A DNA stretch of 64,000 nucleotides from positions 124,001-188,000 of the forward strand of contig NZ_JWJH01000005.1 in the NCBI RefSeq assembly GCF_000949865.1. The letters are read 5' to 3'. Positions 20,290-28,753 of this stretch are shown here, one piece after another. The stretch's first letter is position 1; the number at the start of each line of letters is the position of its first letter. The stretch is from Rhizobium nepotum 39/7. Its GTDB lineage: Bacteria; Pseudomonadota; Alphaproteobacteria; Rhizobiales; Rhizobiaceae. Under the pieces are notes generated by a model. It was not told the origin of the DNA and searched no databases. It saw nothing but the letters and a program-made list of their open reading frames with translations. Position numbers and translations under genes: made by a program.

Positions 20290-20655
20290 TGTTTGCCTCT
20301 TATCGGTTCGATCGGTCAGCCGGCTGAATTCGCCGTGCCGAAGTTCTGGGTGATGAGTGTACCCGGCCGCACACCCTTTGAAACCGGAGACGATTTCAGG
20401 AAAGGGTCATGCGCATTCCCAAGTGCTGCGGCGTCTCCATACATCGAAACGATGGGTGCCGCTCAAGTGTGACAGCGTTATGAAAGCTGCCCGCAGATTT
20501 CTTCAACCGCATCGGAACGCTCGATACTTCACCGAAACTCAAGCGGAGCGGTTTGAAACGAACAAGGCCGTCAACCCTATTCAGGTCTTTGACGGCCTTG
20601 TCATATCCTGGTCGAGGAGACGGCGATGCGAAATCGCCGTCTGACAGGGCCTAAA
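20290..20655. other. rpsB-tsf intergenic spacer
   Basis: No gene is apparent in 366 bases. The half near rpsB contains a strong inverted repeat (annotated separately). The remainder probably holds a separate tsf promoter, but I cannot point to convincing boxes. Confidence 0.5.
20563..20599 (-). terminator. Inverted repeat after rpsB, probable terminator or attenuator
   Basis: AAGGCCGTCAA and TTTGACGGCCTT pair around a loop of about 14 bases. It lies downstream of rpsB on the transcribed strand. The T-run is weak (TTGTTCGTTT), so it may only partly end rpsB transcripts before tsf. Confidence 0.6.
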
Positions 20656-21423
20656 TCAGGCGCCAGCCTCGTCTTCGAGCGCGGGCTCGATCGGAGCTTC
20701 TTCCGAAGCGCCGATGTCGCGGCCGGAAGCGCCCTGCTGACGGGCGATGCCGTCGATGGCAGCGCGAGCAATCAGGTCGCAATAGAACGAGATGGCGCGC
20801 GATGCGTCGTCGTTACCGGGGATCGGGAAGTCGATGTGATCCGGATCGCAGTTGGAGTCGATGATCGCAACGACCGGAATGCCAAGACGCTTGGCTTCTT
20901 CGATCGCGATCTTTTCCTTGTTGGTGTCGATGATGAACATCAGGTCCGGAACGCCGCCCATATCGCGGATACCGCCGAGAGCCTTTTCAAGCTTTTCGCG
21001 CTCGCGCTCAAGGGTCAGACGCTCTTTCTTGGAATAGCCGGAGCCTTCCGAGTTCAGGATCTCGTCGACCTTGCGCAGACGCTGGATCGAGTTGGAGATC
21101 GTCTTCCAGTTGGTCATCATGCCGCCGAGCCAGCGCGAGTTGACGTAGTACTGGGCCGAACGCTTTGCGCTGTCGGCGATGATTTCAGACGCCTGGCGCT
21201 TGGTGCCGACGAACAGAACGCGGCCGCCGCGGGCGACGGTGTCGGACACGACCTGAAGGGCGCGCGACAGCATCGGAACGGTCTGAGCCAGATCGATGAT
21301 GTGGATGTTGTTACGGTCGCCGAAGATGTACGGCTTCATCTTCGGGTTCCAGCGATGCGTCTGGTGACCAAAGTGAACACCAGCTTCCAGAAGCTGACGC
21401 ATAGAAAAATCGGGCAATGCCAT
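20656..21423 (-). CDS. rpsB: 30S ribosomal protein S2
   Basis: This 255-residue protein of the small ribosomal subunit begins [20 protein letters not shown], the family amino terminus, and contains the signatures [12 protein letters not shown] and [21 protein letters not shown] short acidic/alanine-rich extension ends the protein. It heads the translation-envelope supercluster. About 190 bases upstream are free of genes and may hold its leader and promoter. Confidence 0.98.
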   Translation of the reverse strand: MALPDFSMRQLLEAGVHFGHQTHRWNPKMKPYIFGDRNNIHIIDLAQTVPMLSRALQVVSDTVARGGRVLFVGTKRQASEIIADSAKRSAQYYVNSRWLGGMMTNWKTISNSIQRLRKVDEILNSEGSGYSKKERLTLEREREKLEKALGGIRDMGGVPDLMFIIDTNKEKIAIEEAKRLGIPVVAIIDSNCDPDHIDFPIPGNDDASRAISFYCDLIARAAIDGIARQQGASGRDIGASEEAPIEPALEDEAGA

Positions 21424-21616
21424 GCCTAGTTACTCCTTTTCCGGTTTAACCCCCGCGAAGCGAACAGCGCCGATTTTCATCGACACCACCGGGCGGAACG
21501 AACCGGATTTCTCCCGGAACATCCCAAGCTTCGCGTGTGGAATGGTGAGGCGCATACAGTCGCCTCAGATAAAAAGCAAGCATTTATGCGAAAAAACCGC
21601 GCGAACGGCCCGCCTT

Positions 21617-22459
21617 TCAGCGAACCGGCTTGTTTTCGCAGGTTTCGGGCTTGAGAATATCAAGCTTCGCGAGCTTGCCGGTCAGAACGAAATCGCCGTA
21701 ATCCATGGTCAGATCGCGAGTGATTCCGTTGTCGTAAAGCTTGAAGGACATACGGTAGATCGGCAGGGCGTCGGTGCCGGTCTTATCGTTGTAATAGGCG
21801 ATCGTCACCGGCCAGAACGCGGCTTTGCCGAATTCGCCCGCCTTGCCGGCCTCGGCGTCGCCGTCCTTCGGCATCTGCGCCTTGCCGACCAGCGTGGAGG
21901 TGATCAGGCTTTCGTCGCCGTCATCCGAACCGTCGAAAATGCGGGATTCGAAGATGCGTTTTCCCTGTTTGGCGTTTTCGATGACCTGGAACATGTGCTC
22001 CGTCGGAAATTCGCTGGCAACGAGATCGATCTGGCGGGCGTCCGGGCGGGTCAGATCGACCTTCACGCCTTCTTTATTGTCGATCGCAGCGCCCTGCACT
22101 TCCTTGTCCAGATTGTCGTCGGTGTAGGATTTGGTCTCGAAGGTGAATTTCTTCGCCGCCAGGTCCTCGAAGGTCGTTGTCTGCTGGTCGGTCATGCGAA
22201 CCGCGTCGCCCGTGTTGATCTGCGTCACGAAACGGAAATCCGTCTTGTAACCCTGACAGGCGGAGCCGGTGAATTCATAGACCATGCGGCCCGTCATACC
22301 CTCGATGCCGGAGCGGTCCGACGCATCCTTGAGTTCGAGATCGTAGACGGCGCGATGGGCGACAAGATCCGGAACCGTGACGGGCAAGGCATTGGCGCCG
22401 TTCGACAGGCCGGTCATAAGCCCTGTTGCGGCAACGAAACCAAGCGTCCTGACAAACAT
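21617..22459 (-). CDS. eipB: Periplasmic cell envelope integrity protein EipB (DUF1849)
   Basis: This 280-residue secreted protein belongs to the DUF1849 family, whose Brucella member EipB is a periplasmic beta-spiral protein needed for envelope integrity. A signal peptide covers the first 24 residues or so (MFVRTLGFVAATGLMTG to NALP). The two cysteines in the mature part, in GSACQGYKTDF and near the C terminus in PETCENK, match the conserved disulfide pair of the family. I chose the ATG at 22457-22459 because it has a strong ribosome site (CAGGAGATATTGC) and starts the signal peptide. It is divergent from the RidA operon. Confidence 0.88.
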   Translation of the reverse strand: MFVRTLGFVAATGLMTGLSNGANALPVTVPDLVAHRAVYDLELKDASDRSGIEGMTGRMVYEFTGSACQGYKTDFRFVTQINTGDAVRMTDQQTTTFEDLAAKKFTFETKSYTDDNLDKEVQGAAIDNKEGVKVDLTRPDARQIDLVASEFPTEHMFQVIENAKQGKRIFESRIFDGSDDGDESLITSTLVGKAQMPKDGDAEAGKAGEFGKAAFWPVTIAYYNDKTGTDALPIYRMSFKLYDNGITRDLTMDYGDFVLTGKLAKLDILKPETCENKPVR

Positions 22460-22575
22460 GCAATATCTCCTGTTGGACTCACCGCTCATATTGTACAAGC
22501 AACCGCCCGGCTTTTGGATCAACATCTTCTGAATGCCGGATTCTTGAAGGATTTACAACAAAACCGGAGACGAAA

Positions 22576-23046
22576 ATGTCGGACGTCATCGAAGGCCGCC
22601 TCAAGGAACTGGGCTTTACTCTTCCCGTAGCGGCAGCACCTGCCGCAAACTACGTTCCGTTCGCCATCAGCGGCAATCTTCTTTATGTATCGGGTCAACT
22701 GCCGATGGAATCAGGCAAGATTGCGGTGACGGGCCTCGTTGGCCGCGATGTTGACGTTGCAACGGCCCAGCGCGCCGCCGAATTGTGCGCCGTCAACATT
22801 CTCGCACAGGTCAAGGTTGCGTTGAACGGCGACCTCTCGAAAATCCGTCGTATCCTCAAGCTGAACGGCTTTGTCGCCTCGGTTCCGGAGTTCGTCGAAC
22901 AGCACCTCGTCATCAATGGTGCGTCCAATCTGCTCGCCAACGTTCTGGGTGACGCCGGCAAGCATGCCCGCGCCGCCGTCGGCTTGGCCTGCCTGCCCTT
23001 CAATGCCGCCGTCGAGATCGACGCGATCGTGGAAATCGACGTATGA
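22576..23046 (+). CDS. RidA/YjgF-family protein
   Basis: This 156-residue protein has the chorismate-mutase-like fold of the RidA family, members of which hydrolyse reactive imines/enamines produced by PLP enzymes. Motifs are LYVSGQLPME, NILAQVKVALNGDLSKI, and the C-terminal HARAAVGLACLPFNAAVEIDAIVEI, where the arginine aligns with the catalytic arginine of archetypal RidA. It belongs to a longer subgroup than E. coli RidA, so the substrate may differ. It is the first gene of a four-gene run, and its stop overlaps the next start by four bases. Confidence 0.92.
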   Translation: MSDVIEGRLKELGFTLPVAAAPAANYVPFAISGNLLYVSGQLPMESGKIAVTGLVGRDVDVATAQRAAELCAVNILAQVKVALNGDLSKIRRILKLNGFVASVPEFVEQHLVINGASNLLANVLGDAGKHARAAVGLACLPFNAAVEIDAIVEIDV

Positions 23047-23783
23047 CGCTTAAACTTTCCTGGCTGACGGCTGAGCCTGTCGCCCATCGCGGTTATCACG
23101 ATCTGAACAAGGCGGTCTGGGAGAACACGCTCTCCGCCTTTTCCCGGGCCATAGACGCCGGTTTCGCCATCGAATGCGACGTTCAGCTTGCCGCCGACAG
23201 CGTGCCGGTGATTTTTCACGACGACGACATGGCCCGGCTGACCGGCATCAAGGGCGATGTGCGCGAACATACCTCCGGTGAATTGTCTCTGCTCTCCGTG
23301 GGCCAGACCAAGGACCGCATCCCGACGCTGAAGCAACTTCTGGCGCTATGCGCCGGCAAGGTGCCGCTGGTGATAGAACTGAAGGGGCGCGAGGGCGAAG
23401 GCGTCGATGACGGTTTTGCAGAAGCGGTTCTGGAGGACCTCGAAGGCTATAAGGGCCACGTCGCCCTGATGAGCTTCGACCATCATCTCCTCAAGGACCT
23501 GAAAGCAGCTGGCTCGCCCTGGCCGCTCGGGTTGACCGCCGAGGGCGCCAAGCCGGAAGACTTCTTCAAGCACGATGAAGCGATGCAGGTGGGGGTTGAT
23601 TTCATCTCCTATCATTGGGGCCATCTGCCCAACAGTTTCATCGAGGCGCAAAGAAAACTTGGGCTTCCGATAATTACCTGGACGGTCAGGGATGAAAATG
23701 CGCGCGAGACTACCTATAAATATGCGGATCAGATGACATTCGAAGGTTTCGACCCCAGAGAGAGCCCCTCCGCCACGGCATGA
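23043..23783 (+). CDS. Glycerophosphodiester phosphodiesterase family protein
   Basis: This 246-residue TIM-barrel GDPD protein has AHRGYHDLNKAVWENTLSAF near residue 13, the metal-binding FAIECDVQL and the catalytic VIFHDDDM. These enzymes release sn-glycerol 3-phosphate from deacylated phospholipids. There is no signal peptide, so it should be cytoplasmic. Four-base overlaps with both the upstream RidA gene and the downstream acyltransferase gene imply a tightly coupled operon, though the metabolic reason for the grouping is unclear. Confidence 0.93.
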   Translation: MTLKLSWLTAEPVAHRGYHDLNKAVWENTLSAFSRAIDAGFAIECDVQLAADSVPVIFHDDDMARLTGIKGDVREHTSGELSLLSVGQTKDRIPTLKQLLALCAGKVPLVIELKGREGEGVDDGFAEAVLEDLEGYKGHVALMSFDHHLLKDLKAAGSPWPLGLTAEGAKPEDFFKHDEAMQVGVDFISYHWGHLPNSFIEAQRKLGLPIITWTVRDENARETTYKYADQMTFEGFDPRESPSATA

Positions 23784-24973
23784 CAGAAGACTATTCCATT
23801 CGCGTTGCGCAATCCTTTGGGGGTATCGATCCGGAAAGCTGGAGACGGCTTTCCGGAACATCGCGCAATACGTCAGGAAAACCGTACAACCCTTTTATTT
23901 CCCACGAATTTCTCTCCTCCATGGAAGAATCCGGATCGGCGACGGCCAAGACCGGCTGGCTTGGACACCATCTGCTGCTTGAAAACGCCTTCGGCGTGCT
24001 CGTCGGGGCCGTGCCGGCCTATCTGAAGAACCACAGCAAGGGCGAATATGTCTTCGACCATGGCTGGGCGGATGCTTTCGAACGGGCCGGCGGGCATTAT
24101 TACCCGAAACTGCAATGTTCGGTGCCCTTCACGCCGGCGAGTGGGCCACGGCTTCTGGTCTCCGAAACCGAAGACGAGACGCGCTTCAAGCCGCTTTTGG
24201 CCTCCGGCCTTGCCCAAGTGACGGAAAAGATCGGCGTTTCTTCCGCACACATCACATTTCTGGAAGACGCAGACCTGTCCGCGCTTCTGCCCCGCGATTT
24301 CCTGCACAGGACCGACCAGCAGTTCCACTTCATCAATGACGGCTATCGCGACCACGACGATTTTCTTGAGGCCCTTTCCTCGCGCAAGCGCAAGGGGCTG
24401 AAGAAGGAACGCCGTGCGGCGCTGGAAAACGGCATCGAAATCGACTGGCTGACCGGAAGCGATCTGACCGAGGATATCTGGGACCAGTTCTTCGCCTTCT
24501 ACCTGGATACCGGCGGCCGCAAATGGGGCCGGCCCTATCTGACGCGGGAATTCTATTCGCTGATCGGCGAACGCATGGCCGACGACGTTCTGCTCGTGAT
24601 GGCCAAACGCGAGGGGCGCTATATCGCCGGCGCGATCAATTTCATCGGCTCAGATGCGCTTTACGGCCGCCACTGGGGCTGTATCGAAGAGCACCCCTTC
24701 CTGCATTTCGAGGTCTGCTATCATCAGGCAATCGATTTCGCACTGGCGAAGGGGCTGAAACGGGTGGAAGCCGGTGCGCAGGGAGAACACAAGCTGGCGC
24801 GCGGTTACGTGCCGGTCACCACCCATTCGGCGCATTTCATCGTCCATCCGGGTCTGCGCCGCGCCATTGCCGACTATCTTCAGCGCGAGCGCGAAGAGGT
24901 CGAGCATATCGGCGACTATCTGGAAGACCACACACCCTTCCGCAAGGGCGACAGACAGGAACCGGACGCATAA
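23780..24973 (+). CDS. FemAB-like / GNAT-fold acyltransferase (PF04339 type)
   Basis: This 397-residue protein matches the family often labelled peptidogalycan biosynthesis protein or DUF482. It shows NPFISHEFLSSMEESGSA near the start, GWADAFERAGGHYYPKLQ in the middle and RHWGCIEEHPFLHFEVCYHQ followed by EAGAQGEHKLARGY near the end. The double-GNAT fold is shared with FemX aminoacyl transferases. Its actual substrate is not known; an aminoacyl or acyl transfer to a cell-envelope or small-molecule acceptor is only an inference. It overlaps the GDPD gene by four bases and is followed by the HIT gene after 30 bases. Confidence 0.85.
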   Translation: MTEDYSIRVAQSFGGIDPESWRRLSGTSRNTSGKPYNPFISHEFLSSMEESGSATAKTGWLGHHLLLENAFGVLVGAVPAYLKNHSKGEYVFDHGWADAFERAGGHYYPKLQCSVPFTPASGPRLLVSETEDETRFKPLLASGLAQVTEKIGVSSAHITFLEDADLSALLPRDFLHRTDQQFHFINDGYRDHDDFLEALSSRKRKGLKKERRAALENGIEIDWLTGSDLTEDIWDQFFAFYLDTGGRKWGRPYLTREFYSLIGERMADDVLLVMAKREGRYIAGAINFIGSDALYGRHWGCIEEHPFLHFEVCYHQAIDFALAKGLKRVEAGAQGEHKLARGYVPVTTHSAHFIVHPGLRRAIADYLQREREEVEHIGDYLEDHTPFRKGDRQEPDA

Positions 24974-25003
24974 GTATAAGTCCGCTATGAGGAGAGATCA
25001 CCG

Positions 25004-25435
25004 ATGACGGCCAGCACCTATGACGACAACAATATCTTCGCGAAAATCCTGCGCGGTGAAATTCCGAGCCACAAGCTTTACGAGGATGAGCACACACTGG
25101 CCTTCATGGATGTGATGCCGCAGGCTCCCGGCCATCTGCTGGTCGTTCCGAAAACCGGCTCGCGCAATCTGCTCGATGCCGACCCGGAAGTGCTGGCAAG
25201 GACCATCCCCGTGGTGCAGAAACTGGCTGTAGCAGCGAAAGAAGCCTTCGATGCGGATGGCGTCTTTGTCGCCCAGTTCAACGAACCCGCCGCCGGCCAG
25301 ACCGTGTTCCACCTGCACTTCCATGTCATTCCGCGCAAGGAAGGCGAACCGCTGAAGCCCCACTCCGGTGCAATGGCCGATGGCGAGGTACTGAAGGCCC
25401 ATGCCGAAAAGATAAAGGCGGCGCTCGCTTCGTGA
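25004..25435 (+). CDS. HIT-family (histidine triad) nucleotide-binding protein
   Basis: This 143-residue protein is a nucleotide hydrolase or transferase of the HINT/FHIT superfamily. The start IFAKILRGEIPSHKLYEDEH and the active-site triad HLHFHVIPR near residue 103 are diagnostic. Members hydrolyse nucleoside phosphoramidates or adenylated metabolites. AGGAGAGATCACC lies before its ATG. It closes the RidA-GDPD-FemAB run. Confidence 0.95.
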   Translation: MTASTYDDNNIFAKILRGEIPSHKLYEDEHTLAFMDVMPQAPGHLLVVPKTGSRNLLDADPEVLARTIPVVQKLAVAAKEAFDADGVFVAQFNEPAAGQTVFHLHFHVIPRKEGEPLKPHSGAMADGEVLKAHAEKIKAALAS

Positions 25436-25560
25436 GGCTCGCCTTGCACGCGACGTCATCTCGGCCCTGTGCCGAGGATCCAACCACGTAGCGTGAAATC
25501 AATCGGTTGCAGATACTCGGGACAGGCCCGAGCATGACGGAGGAGAGACCTTCGGACCAA

Positions 25561-26412
25561 TCATTCCGGATTACGATACGCATTCCTTTCAGGCCACGGC
25601 CAGCCTTCGAGCACCGCCATATCCGGCCGGAATATCTCCACCTTCAGGGGATAGCACGGGACCGCGTCGCTGGAATGACTGTCGCCGCAATCCCCGCCGG
25701 GGCAGGCGGACAGCGCGCCGATGAGATCGATTTCCGCAAAGAGTTCCAGATAATCGCCAGGCCGCACGGGGCTCGCCTTCATGAAATATTGATGCGTGTC
25801 GCGGGTGAAACCCGTGCACATGAAGACGTTCAGAACATCGTGCACATGCGGTTCCGCCTCGCCGAATGACAGGCCCTTGGCCGAGGCAAGCGCGTTCGTC
25901 AGGTTCGAATGGCAGCAATTGTGATAATCGCCGCCGCTCAGCAGTTTGTTGGTGTAAGGATCGCACCGGGTGCCGATCACGTCATGCACGCCGCCGCCGT
26001 CTTCGTCCCAGCCGTACCATGAAAGCGTGTCGCCGGTGATGGTCGCCATCGGCCGCAGGGAGGGCAGATTGCTCCATAGCCGGTTGCCGATGGAAACATG
26101 GGTGGCATGCAAGGCACGGGTTTTGCCGCTGAAAAAACGCTCCGTCAGATCATGGGCGTTCCAGAGGTTCAAATCCCCCACCTGCGGACCTTCGATGCTG
26201 ACGATGCGGAAAAAGTGCCCCTTCGGAACATTGAAGGTGCCACCCTCGCGCGGCGGTACGATGACCTCGTCTATCTTCTCCATCCCTTTTTTGGCCTGCT
26301 CCAGACGCGTAAGGTCCGGTGTCTGAAGTGTGCCGTTCGGATAAACGACAACGGGACGGACGGCGCGGCGTGCGGCGGCATCAATGGGTTCGGCGGCGGG
26401 CATCGGGGTCAT
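25561..26412 (-). CDS. DUF1989 (urea carboxylase-associated) family protein
   Basis: This 283-residue protein belongs to DUF1989, whose members often lie beside urea carboxylase genes. A core with VPKGHFFRIVSIEGPQVGDLN and a conserved cysteine-histidine region (GGDYHNCCHSNL, then CTGFTRDTHQYF) is typical and may bind metal. No urea carboxylase or allophanate hydrolase gene is in the window, so it is a stand-alone member and its reaction is unknown. It is divergent from a LysR regulator that probably controls it. Confidence 0.8.
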   Translation of the reverse strand: MTPMPAAEPIDAAARRAVRPVVVYPNGTLQTPDLTRLEQAKKGMEKIDEVIVPPREGGTFNVPKGHFFRIVSIEGPQVGDLNLWNAHDLTERFFSGKTRALHATHVSIGNRLWSNLPSLRPMATITGDTLSWYGWDEDGGGVHDVIGTRCDPYTNKLLSGGDYHNCCHSNLTNALASAKGLSFGEAEPHVHDVLNVFMCTGFTRDTHQYFMKASPVRPGDYLELFAEIDLIGALSACPGGDCGDSHSSDAVPCYPLKVEIFRPDMAVLEGWPWPERNAYRNPE

Positions 26413-26493
26413 GAAGTCCTCGGAACGATGAAAATATCGAAGCGAAATTGCGGCATAGACACTTGCCTGACAAGACGGGTTTTTCTTGCGCTC

Positions 26494-26514
26494 AGACTAA
26501 GCCTGACTTAGTCT
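26494..26514. promoter_or_regulatory. LysR-type operator, perfect T-N11-A palindrome
   Basis: AGACTAAG-CCTGA-CTTAGTCT is a perfect 8-base inverted repeat with a 5-base spacer. It contains the T-N11-A pattern (TAAG to CTTA) known for LysR-family operators. It ends eight bases before the LysR start and sits about 80 bases from the divergent DUF1989 gene. Autoregulation and control of the neighbour are inferred. Confidence 0.75.
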
Positions 26515-26522
26515 CGCGGATC

Positions 26523-27413
26523 ATGAAACTTCCACCGCTCGCCACCCTCCGCGCTTTCGAAGCCGCTGCCAGAAGGACAAGTTTTTCCCTGGCCGCGCAG
26601 GAACTCGGCATGACGGCGGCTGCCGTCAGCCAGCATGTGCGTAATCTGGAGGCCTGGCTCGGTGTGCCGCTTTTCGAACGCCATGCGAGAGGTGTCAGGC
26701 TGACCCCTGCGGGCCGGGAATTCGGCATCACGGTTTCGAGCGGCTTGCAGCAGATCGCCTCCGGCGCGGCACGGATCAGTCAGGGGCGCAACCGCACCGT
26801 CGTTCGCCTTGCCAGCCTGCCTTCGGTAGTCGCGCATTTTCTGACACCCCGCCTTCCCCGCTTCCGGGCGCTGCATCCCGACATACAGGTGTCGATCAGC
26901 TATTCCGGCCGGGATCACACCACGGAAGCCGATCTCAGCATCATGCACGGCGCTGTTCCCGGACGGAAAGCCGTGGCGCTTTTCAGCGCCGAGACGCGCC
27001 CGACATGCGCACCCGCCTATCTCACCAAATCCGGCCCCTTCGATGACGTGTCGGATTTGTTACGAGCGGAGCTGCTGCATGACGACAGCGAGGCGGCATG
27101 GCGGGACTGGCTGGCAATTGCCGGCATGCCTTTACCGCAGGGTGCCGGCCCCATCTTCGCGGACTTCAATCTGCTGGTGACAGCCCTCAAGACGGGACAG
27201 GGTATCGGCCTTTGCCCGACAGCGCTTCTCCGCGACGAGATCGCAGACGGTCAATTGACCATACTTTTTGATCGTGCCGCAGATGCGGACAAGCATTACT
27301 GGCTGGTAGAATCTGGAGACATGACCGAATCGGCCCGCATTCTGTCGGACTGGCTGGTTGCGGAAGCCCGAGAGAGCGAAACTCGTGGCGATTATTCCGC
27401 CGCGACGATCTGA
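26523..27413 (+). CDS. LysR-family transcriptional regulator (GcvA-like)
   Basis: This 296-residue regulator has an N-terminal winged helix-turn-helix (LPPLATLRAFEAAARRTSFSLAAQEL then AVSQHVRNLEAWLGVPLFERH) and a C-terminal periplasmic-binding-like effector domain. The N terminus is closest in style to GcvA-type regulators. I chose the ATG at 26523 because it starts the canonical domain. An in-frame start 25 codons earlier would place the palindromic operator inside the coding region. The inducer is unknown. Its 3' end overlaps the convergent PAP2 gene by 22 bases. Confidence 0.92.
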   Translation: MKLPPLATLRAFEAAARRTSFSLAAQELGMTAAAVSQHVRNLEAWLGVPLFERHARGVRLTPAGREFGITVSSGLQQIASGAARISQGRNRTVVRLASLPSVVAHFLTPRLPRFRALHPDIQVSISYSGRDHTTEADLSIMHGAVPGRKAVALFSAETRPTCAPAYLTKSGPFDDVSDLLRAELLHDDSEAAWRDWLAIAGMPLPQGAGPIFADFNLLVTALKTGQGIGLCPTALLRDEIADGQLTILFDRAADADKHYWLVESGDMTESARILSDWLVAEARESETRGDYSAATI

Positions 27414-28342
27414 GCAGGAGACGCTGCCGCCTCACCGTCGCGCTCCTTTGCCGACAGCCATTTGAGCAGGCGGGCTGAGGCGGCGCAGACGATGGCAAAA
27501 GCGATGAGACCGCCGAAAACATCCGAGAGATGGTGTCCGCCCTGGACGAGAACGGCCAGCAGCATCACGAAGTTTAGTGGTAAGATTATCGCCATCACCA
27601 GCCAGTGACGCGGCACGAACCAGGCGGACATTGCCGCCATGAAGATGTGAAACGACGGGAAGCCGATCAGCCCCAGCACGTTTTTGGGCGTGAGGTATGT
27701 GACGCCTTCCTGCCCCAATCTCATCAATTCACGGCCATACGCAGGATCGACCGCCAACGGGATGGTCTGGGACACCCATTGCGGCAACTCGTGATAGGCT
27801 TTTGCCCCATAGGTGGGGAAAAATATCCAGAAGATGATGCTGACCAACGCGCCGATGACCCCGGTGACGAGAAAATGATGCAGCATCCGCTCCTTACCGG
27901 TGAAACCCAGCATGATGATAATCAGCAGGAGTTGGGGCAATGAGGTCGCATATACCAGGAACAGCATTTTGCCGATCCAAGGATATGTCGCCGCCCATAT
28001 AACAATATCCGGCCAGCTATAACCAAGCGCTGCATCCACGCGGAAAAGCACATCGTCGATCGCCGGAAAAGCGACGGGCAGGAACATGTAGTTGAAGACG
28101 GAGGCGACAAGCGTGAACAGGATGAACAATCCGCCCGAAATCAGCGCGGCGGCGATGCGGAGATCACGCCCGCTTTTGCGATAGAACTGGCCGAGGATAA
28201 AAACCCCGGCGCCCGCCAGGGCGCATAGTGAATATCCGGCGTAATCAACCCGAATGCCTTTGGCCGTTATCAACGCCGCATCGATCGCGAACAATATGGC
28301 GATAAAGCCAAGTACAAAACGTTCCGCCGCGAATAGTCGCAT
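27392..28342 (-). CDS. PAP2-family membrane phosphatase
   Basis: This 316-residue protein has about eight hydrophobic segments and the PAP2 active-site motifs: GFPSFHIFMA near residue 225 (SxH motif) and GGHHLSDVFGG near residue 270 (SRxxxxxHxxxD type, here HHLSD). Members remove phosphate from lipid phosphates or undecaprenyl diphosphate; in rhizobia some act on inositol-containing sphingolipid or lipid A groups. The specific substrate cannot be told. Its end overlaps the convergent LysR gene by 22 bases. Confidence 0.87.
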   Translation of the reverse strand: MRLFAAERFVLGFIAILFAIDAALITAKGIRVDYAGYSLCALAGAGVFILGQFYRKSGRDLRIAAALISGGLFILFTLVASVFNYMFLPVAFPAIDDVLFRVDAALGYSWPDIVIWAATYPWIGKMLFLVYATSLPQLLLIIIMLGFTGKERMLHHFLVTGVIGALVSIIFWIFFPTYGAKAYHELPQWVSQTIPLAVDPAYGRELMRLGQEGVTYLTPKNVLGLIGFPSFHIFMAAMSAWFVPRHWLVMAIILPLNFVMLLAVLVQGGHHLSDVFGGLIAFAIVCAASARLLKWLSAKERDGEAAASPAQIVAAE

Positions 28343-28408
28343 GGAGTTGCCCCTGTTTAGTCAACGGCAAACTACGGCAACGGGCTTAATATTCGGATAA
28401 GGAGAGTA

Positions 28409-28753
28409 TTAAAAACCGAGCGCGAATAACCCACCGGCGAGAAGCAGGACCGGGACGGCGACGCCGACGATGACGCGCTGGCCGGCGAGCAGGAATGCGA
28501 TGAAACCGAGTGCCGCCGCTCCGATGCGCAGCCAGAGCGGCGATGCTTCGAGCGATCCTGTCGGGAATACGATCAGCTTGGCGGTGACGGCCATGACGAG
28601 TGCTGTGGCGACCGCCCTCACCCAGTGCAGCGCCTCGGAATCCTCCTTCAGCCGGTTGCCGGCGAGAACGCCGAGCCAGCGCCAGAGATCGGTCGCCAGC
28701 CAGCCGGCGATGGCGATGAACAGATAGGGCGCCCACCAGTTTTCGGTCATCAT
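28409..28753 (-). CDS. azlD: AzlD-family branched-chain amino acid exporter small subunit
   Basis: This 114-residue protein has four hydrophobic segments and fits the AzlD/YgaH family, the small partner of AzlC. The start ATG overlaps the azlC stop in an ATGA arrangement, and a second ATG one codon later is an alternative. The pair exports branched-chain amino acids or their analogues (BrnFE-like). It is typical of the family in length and gene order. Confidence 0.85.
   Translation of the reverse strand: MMTENWWAPYLFIAIAGWLATDLWRWLGVLAGNRLKEDSEALHWVRAVATALVMAVTAKLIVFPTGSLEASPLWLRIGAAALGFIAFLLAGQRVIVGVAVPVLLLAGGLFALGF

Noticed and set aside
27392-27413. 22-base overlap of the convergent LysR and PAP2 genes as a sign of error.
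   Set aside because: Both proteins have normal ends; short convergent overlaps are common in compact genomes.
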